DNA of 64,000 bases from contig NZ_JAGMUJ010000102.1 in the NCBI RefSeq assembly GCF_019049255.1, forward strand, positions 1-64,000, read 5' to 3'. Below the pieces are notes generated by a model, which had not been told where the DNA came from, did not search any database, and saw only the letters and a program-made list of their open reading frames with translations. Origin of the DNA: Streptomyces sp. AC558_RSS880. Its GTDB lineage: Bacteria > Actinomycetota > Actinomycetes > Streptomycetales > Streptomycetaceae. The first letter of the stretch is position 1, and each line of letters opens with the position of its first letter. The position numbers and the translations under genes were made by a program. Positions 25,531-32,503 of the stretch are shown here, one piece after another.

Positions 25531-28272
25531 GTGGACACCCCTCTGCAGATCCCGGCCCTCACCGACGCGCACGAGATCAGCTGCGACGTGCTCGTGATCG
25601 GCGGCGGCACCGCCGGCACCATGGCGGCCCTGACCGCCGCCGAGCACGGCGCGGACGTCCTGCTGCTGGAGAAGGCGCACGTCCGCCACTCCGGCGCGCT
25701 CGCCATGGGCATGGACGGCGTCAACAACGCGGTCGTCCCCGGCCGTGCCGAGCCCGACGACTACGTCGCCGAGATCACCCGCGCCAACGACGGCATCGTC
25801 GACCAGTCCACCGTCCGCCAGACCGCCACCCGCGGCTTCGCCATGGTGCGGCGGCTGGAGTCGTACGGGGTGAAGTTCGAGAAGGACGAGCACGGCGAGT
25901 ACGCGGTCCGCCGGGTCCACCGCTCCGGCTCGTACGTGCTGCCGATGCCGGAGGGCAAGGACGTCAAGAAGGTCCTGTACCGGCAGCTGCGCCGACGCGA
26001 GATGCGCGAGCGGATCCGGATCGAGAACCGGGTGATGCCGGTACGCGTCCTCACGGCGGAGGGACGGGCCGTGGGCGCGGTCGGCTTCGACACCCGCACG
26101 GGCGCCTTCGTCACCGTCCGCGCGGGCGCCGTGATCCTGGCGACCGGCGCCTGCGGCCGCCTCGGCCTGCCGGCGTCCGGCTACCTGTACGGCACGTACG
26201 AGAACCCGACGAACGCGGGTGACGGCTACGCGATGGCGTACCACGCGGGCGCCGAGCTGACCGGCATCGAGTGCTTCCAGATCAACCCGCTGATCAAGGA
26301 CTACAACGGTCCCGCCTGCGCGTACGTCGCCAACCCCTTCGGCGGCTACCAGGTCAACCGGCACGGCGAACGCTTCGTCGACTCCGACTACTGGTCGGGC
26401 CGGATGATGGCCGAGTTCGCGGCCGAGGTGGCGAGCGACCGGGGTCCGGTCTACCTGAAGCTGAGCCATCTGCCGGAGGAGTCGGTCTCGGCCCTGGAGT
26501 CGATCCTGCACTCCACCGAGCGCCCGACCCGCGGCACCTTCCACGCGGGCCGCGGCCACGACTACCGCACCCACGACGTCGAGATGCACATCTCCGAGAT
26601 CGGACTGTGCGGCGGCCACTCGGCCTCGGGCGTACGGGTCGACGACCACGCCCGTACGACCGTCCCCCGCCTGTACGCCGCCGGCGACCTGGCCTGTGTC
26701 CCGCACAACTACATGATCGGCGCGTTCGTCTTCGGGGACCTGGCGGGCGCGGACGCGTCCCGGTACACGCCGTACGAAGGGGAGCTGCCCCTCGACCAGC
26801 TCCAGGAGGCGCACGAGCTGATCTACCGCCCCCTGCGCCACCCCGACGGCCCACCGCAGCCCCAGGTCGAGTACAAACTCCGCCGCTTCGTGAACGACTA
26901 CGTGGCCCCGCCGAAGTCCGGCGCCCGGCTCTCCCTGGCCCTGGAGGCGTTCGAGCGGATGCGCGCCGACATCGCCTCGATGGGCGCCCGCACCCCGCAC
27001 GAGCTGATGCGCTGCGCGGAGGTGAGCTTCATCCGCGACTGCGCGGAGATGGCCGCGCGGGCCTCCCTGGCCCGCACGGAGTCCCGCTGGGGCCTCTACC
27101 ACGACCGTCTCGACCATCCGCGTCGTGACGACGCGTCCTGGTTCCACCACCTCGATCTGCGCAAGTCCCCCACGGGGGCGATGGAGTTCACGGCACGTCC
27201 CGTGGCTCCCTATCTGGTCCCGGTCGACGAGTTCAGGCCGGTCGGGGGAGCCTCCCGTCATCTCGGCGAGGTCCACCCGGAACAAGTGGCGACGGCAGGC
27301 ACCCCGGAAGTGGCCCCGGTGGCGTTGCGGCAGGAGCCCACCGTGACCGGCACGACCGTCCACGCCGGTACCGACGGGGACGCTCCGGCCACGCCTCGCC
27401 TGCTCGACCTCCTCTCCCTCACCGAGGAGGAGCTCGAAATCTCCGCCCTCACCCCCTACTTGACCGACCCGGAGCCCACCGTGCGCCGTACGGCCGTCAC
27501 GGTACTGACGGAGACCGTGCCACCGGGGACCGGACCGGCGCTGGCCGCGGCGCTCGCCGACAGGGACGCCGGCGTCCGCGCCGCCGCGGCCGCCTCACTG
27601 CGGGAACTGGTCGAGACGCTGCCCCCCGAACCGGCACTGCGCGACGGCCTCGCCGCCGCCCTGTCCGAGGCGGACCCCGTTGTCCGCGCCACCGCACTGG
27701 ATGTCCTGCGCGCCCTCCGCCTGGGTGGCGTCGAACTGTTCGCGGACTCGCTGTCGGACTCGGACATCACCGTCCGCGTCACGGCCGTGCGAGCACTCGT
27801 GTCGGTCGGCGCCGCCGGGGAGCTGGCCCGCGCGGCGGCCACCGACCCGTCCCGTGAGGTCCGCGTCACGGTCGCCAGGGCCCTGGCGACCGTGGGACCG
27901 GACCGGGCCGTGGCCCACTCGGTCCTCGCCGGGCTCCTCGACGACCCCGACGTCCTGGTCCGGGGGGCCGCCTACGAGACGCTGGGCGCGGTGGGCTGCC
28001 CGGCCGCCTTGGCCGCCCGCGCCGAGGCGGCCCTGTCCGACCCGGCCTGGCAGGTGCGCGCCGGCGCCGCCACCGCCCTGTCCGCCACGGATCCCGACCT
28101 CGCCGTCCCCGCACTCGCCAAGGCCGTCGCCGATCCCAACGCCGACGTCCGCAAGGCCGCCGTACTGGCCCTGACCCGCCACCGCGCCACCGCGGACGCC
28201 CGAGCGGCCCTGGCCGCCGCGACGGCGGACCCGGACGCGGACGTCAGGGCCTATGCGGCGCGGGCGCTGTGA
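25531..28272 (+). CDS. AprA-like flavoprotein fused to HEAT repeats
   Basis: A 913-residue fusion. Residues 18-590 form a succinate dehydrogenase/fumarate reductase-class flavoprotein with an FAD fold (VIGGGTAG, 22-29), the SGALAMGMDGVNN segment, GDGYAMAYHAGAEL and a C-terminal FAD-contact region YAAGDLACVPHNYM. The arrangement resembles the alpha subunit of APS reductase more than fumarate reductase, in line with the AprB-like ferredoxin of the operon. Residues about 615-913 consist of HEAT repeats of about 30 residues each (pattern DPDxxVRxxAAxAL), normally protein-binding. No signal peptide, so cytoplasmic. GTG 25531 is preceded by GAAAGG. The substrate is unknown; a sulfur oxyanion or organosulfur compound entering by the linked transporter is an inference. 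Confidence 0.85.
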   Translation: MDTPLQIPALTDAHEISCDVLVIGGGTAGTMAALTAAEHGADVLLLEKAHVRHSGALAMGMDGVNNAVVPGRAEPDDYVAEITRANDGIVDQSTVRQTATRGFAMVRRLESYGVKFEKDEHGEYAVRRVHRSGSYVLPMPEGKDVKKVLYRQLRRREMRERIRIENRVMPVRVLTAEGRAVGAVGFDTRTGAFVTVRAGAVILATGACGRLGLPASGYLYGTYENPTNAGDGYAMAYHAGAELTGIECFQINPLIKDYNGPACAYVANPFGGYQVNRHGERFVDSDYWSGRMMAEFAAEVASDRGPVYLKLSHLPEESVSALESILHSTERPTRGTFHAGRGHDYRTHDVEMHISEIGLCGGHSASGVRVDDHARTTVPRLYAAGDLACVPHNYMIGAFVFGDLAGADASRYTPYEGELPLDQLQEAHELIYRPLRHPDGPPQPQVEYKLRRFVNDYVAPPKSGARLSLALEAFERMRADIASMGARTPHELMRCAEVSFIRDCAEMAARASLARTESRWGLYHDRLDHPRRDDASWFHHLDLRKSPTGAMEFTARPVAPYLVPVDEFRPVGGASRHLGEVHPEQVATAGTPEVAPVALRQEPTVTGTTVHAGTDGDAPATPRLLDLLSLTEEELEISALTPYLTDPEPTVRRTAVTVLTETVPPGTGPALAAALADRDAGVRAAAAASLRELVETLPPEPALRDGLAAALSEADPVVRATALDVLRALRLGGVELFADSLSDSDITVRVTAVRALVSVGAAGELARAAATDPSREVRVTVARALATVGPDRAVAHSVLAGLLDDPDVLVRGAAYETLGAVGCPAALAARAEAALSDPAWQVRAGAATALSATDPDLAVPALAKAVADPNADVRKAAVLALTRHRATADARAALAAATADPDADVRAYAARAL

Positions 28273-28523
28273 TCGCGGCCCTCCTTCACTGCCGGCGACC
28301 GGCTCCGACGGCGGTACCGGTCGTCCTTGTCGAGGAGGCCGCCGCGGGCGCGCTGCTCGTGGCTCTCGCCACCGGTGCCGATGAATCCACGGGCACGTTC
28401 CCCGCCGACGGCCACCTCATCGCCCCTGCCTTCGGCGGCCCCCACCCCCGCCGCATCGCCCTCGGCGCCACCGGGGCCGGGGCAGTGATGCGTCCGGGGG
28501 ACGGGCATCCTCTCAAAGTGTGA
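28269..28523 (+). CDS. Small hypothetical protein, doubtful
   Basis: An 84-residue frame beginning at GTG 28269 that overlaps the stop of the flavoprotein gene (GTGA), the same coupling used throughout this operon. It is Ala/Gly/Val-rich and ends just before site B. No family recognised. It may be a short last gene of the operon or chance. Confidence 0.35.
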   Translation: MIAALLHCRRPAPTAVPVVLVEEAAAGALLVALATGADESTGTFPADGHLIAPAFGGPHPRRIALGATGAGAVMRPGDGHPLKV

Positions 28524-28526
28524 GAC

Positions 28527-28560
28527 CTTCCCTACTTTTCCTATCGAATTACTAGGGAAG
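28527..28560. promoter_or_regulatory. Operator-like palindrome before leader peptide 1 (site B)
   Basis: CTTCCCTA (28527-28534) and TAGGGAAG (28553-28560) are perfect 8-bp arms. Between them lies CCTATCgaattACTAGG, similar to site C at 32174. The element lies 31 bp before the leader peptide start in an AT-rich promoter-like stretch. Confidence 0.6.
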
Positions 28561-28590
28561 TATTGACGGTGTCCAGCGGGAACGCACAGC

Positions 28591-28683
28591 ATGATGAGCA
28601 TGTCCCGTAAGCAGCAACGACTCGTTCGTCGTCGGCATGTCGACTTCGGTCACGTCGTCAGCGCCGCCTGCTGTCGCGCGTAA
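28591..28683 (+). CDS. Cysteine-containing leader peptide 1
   Basis: A 30-residue frame (ATG 28591, alternative ATGs at 28594 and 28600) with the pattern RRRHVDF...VVSAACCRA. This matches the short putative leader peptides that precede sulfur-assimilation genes in Streptomyces (RRHVDL...SA.C). The two adjacent Cys codons near the end suggest ribosome stalling when cysteinyl-tRNA is scarce. Two hairpins follow before the next gene. The peptide itself probably has no function. Confidence 0.75.
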   Translation: MMSMSRKQQRLVRRRHVDFGHVVSAACCRA

Positions 28684-28761
28684 GGCACGGCTCACGCACT
28701 CGCCCGTGCCGCTCCGCTCCCCGTTCCGCAGGTGATCAGGCAAGCCGCTCGCTGTGCCTGA
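28684..28761 (+). terminator. Two hairpins after leader peptide 1 (possible attenuator)
   Basis: GGCACGG (28684-28690) pairs with CCGTGCC (28704-28710) directly after the leader stop. TCAGGCA (28736-28742) pairs with TGCCTGA (28755-28761). A ribosome stalled at the Cys codons would cover the start of the first stem. Confidence 0.45.
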
Positions 28762-28792
28762 CGGCCCGACACACATCCGAGGGACAACCGCC

Positions 28793-29362
28793 ATGACCAC
28801 GGCACTTCCGGCCCGGCCCACTCCGGACGACCGGCCACTTCCCGACGCGCGCCGTCTTCGCCTCGTGGGCGACGCCGCACGGAACGGCACCGAGGAACAC
28901 ACGCCCGCGCCGCTCGTCGGATATCTCCTGCTCGTCCCCGAGGGCACCGATCCCGCCGAACTCTTCGTCAAGGACAGGCCACGCCCTGAGATCCGACCGG
29001 TCGCCGCCACGGACCCGAACCCCGTCCGGCAGGCGGGAGACGACGTCGTCCGCATCGACACCGCACGCCGTTCCGCCGAGGTCGACGGACGCGAACTCGA
29101 CCTCACCTACCTGGAGTTCGCACTGCTGGCACATCTCGTCCTCCATCCCCACCACGTGCACGCGCGCGATCGGCTGGTGGCCGCCGTCTGGGGCTACGCC
29201 CACATCGGCGACGGCCGCACCGTGGATGTCCACATCGCCCGCCTGCGCCGCAAGCTGGGCGAGCCCCACCGGCACCGGATCGTCACCGTGCGGCGCGTGG
29301 GCTACAAGTACGTGCCCCGCCGGCAGGAGAGTCCCGACGCCGCGCTCCGCGGCCGACCTTGA
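28793..29362 (+). CDS. Winged-helix (OmpR/PhoB-type) regulator without receiver
   Basis: A 189-residue protein whose C-terminal about 95 residues form an OmpR/PhoB-type DNA-binding domain: ELDLTYLEFALLAHLV, ARDRLVAAVWGY, then the recognition helix GRTVDVHIARLRRKLGE and the wing IVTVRRVGYKYV. The N-terminal 85 residues are not a receiver; they lack the phospho-acceptor Asp and look poorly structured, so activity is probably not set by a histidine kinase. ATG 28793 is taken; GTG 28754 would add 13 residues. The DszC-like monooxygenase gene begins 13 bp downstream, so it likely regulates sulfur acquisition. Confidence 0.85.
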   Translation: MTTALPARPTPDDRPLPDARRLRLVGDAARNGTEEHTPAPLVGYLLLVPEGTDPAELFVKDRPRPEIRPVAATDPNPVRQAGDDVVRIDTARRSAEVDGRELDLTYLEFALLAHLVLHPHHVHARDRLVAAVWGYAHIGDGRTVDVHIARLRRKLGEPHRHRIVTVRRVGYKYVPRRQESPDAALRGRP

Positions 29363-29375
29363 GGAGACCACTTCC

Positions 29376-30605
29376 ATGGGCCCCGCCTCAGCGCCGCCCC
29401 GTCCCACCTCGCCGTCCGACCGGACCGGGCCCGGCCACGCGCACTGGCTGCATGTGGCCCGCGAGGCGGCCGACGACCTGGCCACGGACACGGTGACCAG
29501 GGAACAGGCGGGCAAGGTCCCGTTCGACGAGGTGTCCCGGCTGCGCGAGGCGGGGCTGCTGACGCTTCTGACGCCGGCCGGGTCCGGGGGAGGCGGTGCG
29601 GACTGGCCCACGGCCTACGCGGTCGTCCGGGAGGTCGCCGCGGCCGACGGCGCGATCGGGCAACTGCTCGGCTGCCACTACTTCCTGTCGTGGAGCGCCC
29701 GGTTCTTCGCCGTGCCCGCTCTGGCGGCGCGGACGGAGGAGCGGTCCGCGGCCGAGGGGTGGTACTGGGGTGGTGGCTTCGCCCGTCAGGAGCCTCCCCT
29801 GATGCTGGCCAGGACCTCCCACGGCCTGGTGCTCGGCGGCCGGCAGAGCTACACCACCGGGGTCCTGGTCGCCGACCGCCTCGCCGTGCGCGCCGTACGG
29901 GAGGACACGGGTGAACCACTCGCCGTCGTGGTGGATCCCACCCGTCACGGCGTTCGGGTCGACGCCGACGTCGACACCTTCGGGCAACGGCTCGCGGCCG
30001 GCGGCAGTGTGGAGTTCGACGACGTACCGGTCACCGCCGACGACGTACTCGGTTCCCTCCCCGCGGACGAGGACTTCCCGTCTCCCCGGGCCGCCCTGGC
30101 ATCGCCGGCCGGGCATCTCGTCTCCGCCCAGCTCCTTCTCGGCATGGCCGAGGGAGTGCTCGCCGAAACCCGCGAGTACGGCAGGACGGGCCGGGCGCCC
30201 TGGCACCTCCCCTGGTCGGCCGGCACTCCCCACGACCCGGAGGTGCTGACCGTCTACGGAGAACTCACCGTCCTCACCCGCTCCGCGTCCGCACTCGCCG
30301 ATCAGGCGGTGGACGCCGTGCAGGGCGCGCTGGCACTCGGCGAGGACCTCACCTACGACGAGTACGCGGGCGTCTCCGCCCTCGTGGCCATGGCCGAAGC
30401 CGCCGCCTCCAGGGCCGCGCGGGAGTCCACCAGCCGCGCCCTCGACATCATCGGCCCCCGCTCCGCCTCCGCGCGGCTGGGCCTGGACCGCTTCTGGCGC
30501 AATGCCCGGACCCACACCCTGTACGAGCCCGTCGCCCAACGGCTCCGCGAGGTCGGGGACTACTTCCTCAACGGCGCCCACCCTCCGTTCGTCCTGCCCT
30601 CCTGA
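29376..30605 (+). CDS. DszC/SfnC-like flavin monooxygenase (acyl-CoA dehydrogenase fold)
   Basis: A 409-residue enzyme of the acyl-CoA dehydrogenase superfamily, in the branch of reduced-flavin monooxygenases that attack organosulfur compounds (DszC, SfnC). It has the N-terminal helical domain (about 20-125), a middle beta domain (GGFARQEPP, SYTTGVLVAD) and a C-terminal helical domain. The C-terminal RFWRNARTHTL..PVAQRLREVGDYFLNG is typical of DszC-type proteins and lacks the catalytic Glu of acyl-CoA dehydrogenases. It needs FMNH2 or FADH2 from a reductase not seen nearby. Located downstream of a Cys leader peptide and before a sulfite-type exporter, which fits a desulfurisation role. Substrate unknown. 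Confidence 0.8.
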   Translation: MGPASAPPRPTSPSDRTGPGHAHWLHVAREAADDLATDTVTREQAGKVPFDEVSRLREAGLLTLLTPAGSGGGGADWPTAYAVVREVAAADGAIGQLLGCHYFLSWSARFFAVPALAARTEERSAAEGWYWGGGFARQEPPLMLARTSHGLVLGGRQSYTTGVLVADRLAVRAVREDTGEPLAVVVDPTRHGVRVDADVDTFGQRLAAGGSVEFDDVPVTADDVLGSLPADEDFPSPRAALASPAGHLVSAQLLLGMAEGVLAETREYGRTGRAPWHLPWSAGTPHDPEVLTVYGELTVLTRSASALADQAVDAVQGALALGEDLTYDEYAGVSALVAMAEAAASRAARESTSRALDIIGPRSASARLGLDRFWRNARTHTLYEPVAQRLREVGDYFLNGAHPPFVLPS

Positions 30606-30766
30606 CCCCGAGGCGGTACGTTCGGGGGCCGAATCCGCAGCCCGCACGCCCGGGCCGGCCGGCCCACCGCCGAGATCCCTCGCCGCCGGAACGCTCGGCG
30701 AACCCCGCGCCGGGCGGCGGGACCACGGCGGCGGCACCGGCCGGACGTTCACTTCAGGGAGTTGCC

Positions 30767-31549
30767 GTGACATGGTCAACGGGGCTGACCGGGCTGGCCG
30801 CAGGCCTGCTGACAGCGGTGGCGACCGCGCCGGTGGGGGTTTCGGGTGCGGTGTTCCTGCTGCCGGTGCAGCTGAGCGTGCTCGGGGTGCCCGGTCCGGC
30901 GGTCACCCCCACCAATCTGCTCTTCAACGTGGTGGCCGGGCCCGGCGCCCTGCTGCGCCACCACCGCAGGGGTCTGCTGCGCGGCCCGCTGACGCGCCGC
31001 CTGGTGACCGGCGCTCTGCCCGGGGTGGTCATCGGCGCCGTGGTACGGGTCTTCGCCGTCCCGGGGGCCACCGCCTTCCGCCTCATGGTCGCCGCTCTGC
31101 TGATGCCGCTGGGCCTGTGGCTCATCGGGCGCACCCTCCGGCCCACCCGGCCGGCCCCGGCCGCGGAACCCTCCCCCCGGGCCGTCACCGGACTGGCCCT
31201 GGTCGTCGGGGTCATCGGCGGGATCTACGGGATCGGCGGCGGATCCGTCCTCGGCCCGGTCCTGGTCGGCCGGGGCATGCCCGTCGCCCGGGTGGCGCCG
31301 GCCGCCCTCGCCTCCACTTTCGCCACCTCCGTGGCCGGCGCGGCGACCTTCGCACTGCTGTCCCTGACCGGCTCCGGTGACATCGCCCCTGACTGGCACC
31401 TCGGCCTGGCCTGCGGTCTCGGCGGATTCATCGGCGGCTATCTCGGGGCGCGTCTGCAGCCCCACCTGCCCGAGACCGCTCTGCGCCTCCTGCTCGGGAC
31501 CCTGGCCACCGCCCTCGGCGCCCTCTACGCCGCGCAGTCACTGCGCTGA
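30767..31549 (+). CDS. TauE/SafE family membrane exporter
   Basis: A 260-residue membrane protein with about eight hydrophobic segments and the family's two-fold repeat: GLLTAVATAPVGVSGAVFLLPVQL near the N-terminus and GVIGGIYGIGGGSVLGPVL in the second half. TauE/SafE proteins move sulfite, sulfoacetate or related anions, usually outward. Context between a DszC-like oxygenase and an Rrf2 regulator supports export of sulfite released by desulfonation. GTG 30767 is preceded by CAGGGAGTT. The 161-bp gap upstream is rich in inverted GGCC repeats. Confidence 0.88.
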   Translation: MTWSTGLTGLAAGLLTAVATAPVGVSGAVFLLPVQLSVLGVPGPAVTPTNLLFNVVAGPGALLRHHRRGLLRGPLTRRLVTGALPGVVIGAVVRVFAVPGATAFRLMVAALLMPLGLWLIGRTLRPTRPAPAAEPSPRAVTGLALVVGVIGGIYGIGGGSVLGPVLVGRGMPVARVAPAALASTFATSVAGAATFALLSLTGSGDIAPDWHLGLACGLGGFIGGYLGARLQPHLPETALRLLLGTLATALGALYAAQSLR

Positions 31550-31605
31550 CCGCCGGGACCGGCACGGACGGCGGTCACCCGTGGATGCCGACCGAAGCCG
31601 TACGG

Positions 31606-31611
31606 GATAAT
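31606..31611 (+). promoter_or_regulatory. Likely -10 element of rrf2 gene
   Basis: GATAAT lies 7 nt before ATG 31619, so transcription would start at the ATG itself: a leaderless mRNA. No good -35 box is visible. Confidence 0.4.
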
Positions 31612-31618
31612 GGGACGC

Positions 31619-32077
31619 ATGCGGATCTCAGCCAGGGCGGACTACGCGGTACGTGCCGCGCTGCAGCTCGCCGCGTCACGGGACGACGGGCCTCTGAAGG
31701 CCGAGGCCATCGCCGACGCCCAGGACATCCCGCACAAGTTCCTCGAGAGCATCCTGAACGACATGCGCCGGGGCGGTCTCGTGCTGAGCCAGCGGGGCGG
31801 CAACGGCGGCTACCGGCTGGCCAGGCCCGCCGAGTCCATCAGCATCGCCGACGTCATCCGTGCCGTGGACGGACCGCTGGTCTCGGTGCGGGGGGTCCGC
31901 CCGCCGGACCTGTCCTACACCGGCCCCGCCGAGTCGCTGCTCCCCCTGTGGATCGCGCTGCGGTCCAATGTGCGCGAGATCCTCGAGGGCGTGTCGCTCG
32001 CCGAGGTCGCATCGGCCCGGCTGCCCGACGACGTGGCCGCACTGACCGACGCCCCGAAGGCCTGGGTGAATCCCTGA
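31619..32077 (+). CDS. Rrf2-family regulator without cysteines (CymR-like)
   Basis: A 152-residue Rrf2 protein. The winged helix (about 1-65) has AQDIPHKFLESILNDMRRGG and the wing SQRGGNGGYRLARP; a dimerisation helix follows. The three cysteines that hold an Fe-S cluster in IscR and NsrR are absent; the protein has no Cys at all, as in the cysteine-metabolism regulator CymR. The sulfur-related neighbours on both sides suggest control of sulfur genes, and the palindromes at 21445, 28527 and 32174 are candidate targets. ATG 31619 is preferred over 31610 because the -10 element overlaps the latter. Confidence 0.88.
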   Translation: MRISARADYAVRAALQLAASRDDGPLKAEAIADAQDIPHKFLESILNDMRRGGLVLSQRGGNGGYRLARPAESISIADVIRAVDGPLVSVRGVRPPDLSYTGPAESLLPLWIALRSNVREILEGVSLAEVASARLPDDVAALTDAPKAWVNP

Positions 32078-32173
32078 CGCACCGGGACGTCAACCGGGGA
32101 TCCCGACAGGCGAGATGAGCGCGTCCGCCATATGAACACCCCCTTGGGACGGGCGCCGCCTTCTGCCACGATC

Positions 32174-32190
32174 CCTATCAACCAGATAGG
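32174..32190. promoter_or_regulatory. Operator palindrome before leader peptide 2 (site C)
   Basis: CCTATCaaccaGATAGG, a perfect 6-5-6 inverted repeat, followed by ACTAGGG. It lies 28 bp before the leader peptide start and just downstream of the rrf2 gene. Compare sites A and B. Confidence 0.65.
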
Positions 32191-32217
32191 AAAACTAGGG
32201 ATCTGTGGGGGGTGGCC

Positions 32218-32319
32218 ATGCGAACGCTCAGCCGCGCAGACCTGTCACTCCTCCTGCTGACCTCGCGCCGCCACATCGACCTCGGCCGCACGTCCAGCGC
32301 CATCTGTCGGACCGTCTGA
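32218..32319 (+). CDS. Cysteine-containing leader peptide 2
   Basis: A 33-residue frame from ATG 32218 containing LLTSRRHIDLGRTSSAICRTV, a close match to the RRHxDL...SSAxC pattern of Streptomyces sulfur-gene leader peptides. It begins just after the GTGGGGGGTGG ribosome-site region and ends 184 bp before the sulfonate-type binding protein gene. One Cys codon near the end. Function is probably as a sensor of cysteine supply during translation. Confidence 0.8.
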   Translation: MRTLSRADLSLLLLTSRRHIDLGRTSSAICRTV

Positions 32320-32429
32320 GACCGTCCGCAGAGCGCCCTTCGGCCGCCAGCGCCGCTCACCCGCGCACACCTCCGCTCCCGAACCCGCGACGGCGTTCCC
32401 GCCGCCGAGGGCCTTCGAGCGGAGTGCCC

Positions 32430-32448
32430 GCGCACGTCCGTGCGCTTT
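32430..32448 (+). terminator. Hairpin with T-tract between leader peptide 2 and ssuA-like gene
   Basis: GCGCACG-TC-CGTGCGC followed by TTT. It has the look of an intrinsic terminator inside a leader region, and may be the attenuator controlled by leader peptide 2. Confidence 0.5.
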
Positions 32449-32503
32449 CGCCTCGCGCTTTCCTCACCTCCCTGATCGGCTTCTTCCCTGAGAGGACACC
32501 TCC

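Noticed and set aside
23878..27363. A 1,161-codon minus-strand frame over the transporter and flavoprotein genes
   Set aside because: Antisense to four genes with clear domains; no family features.
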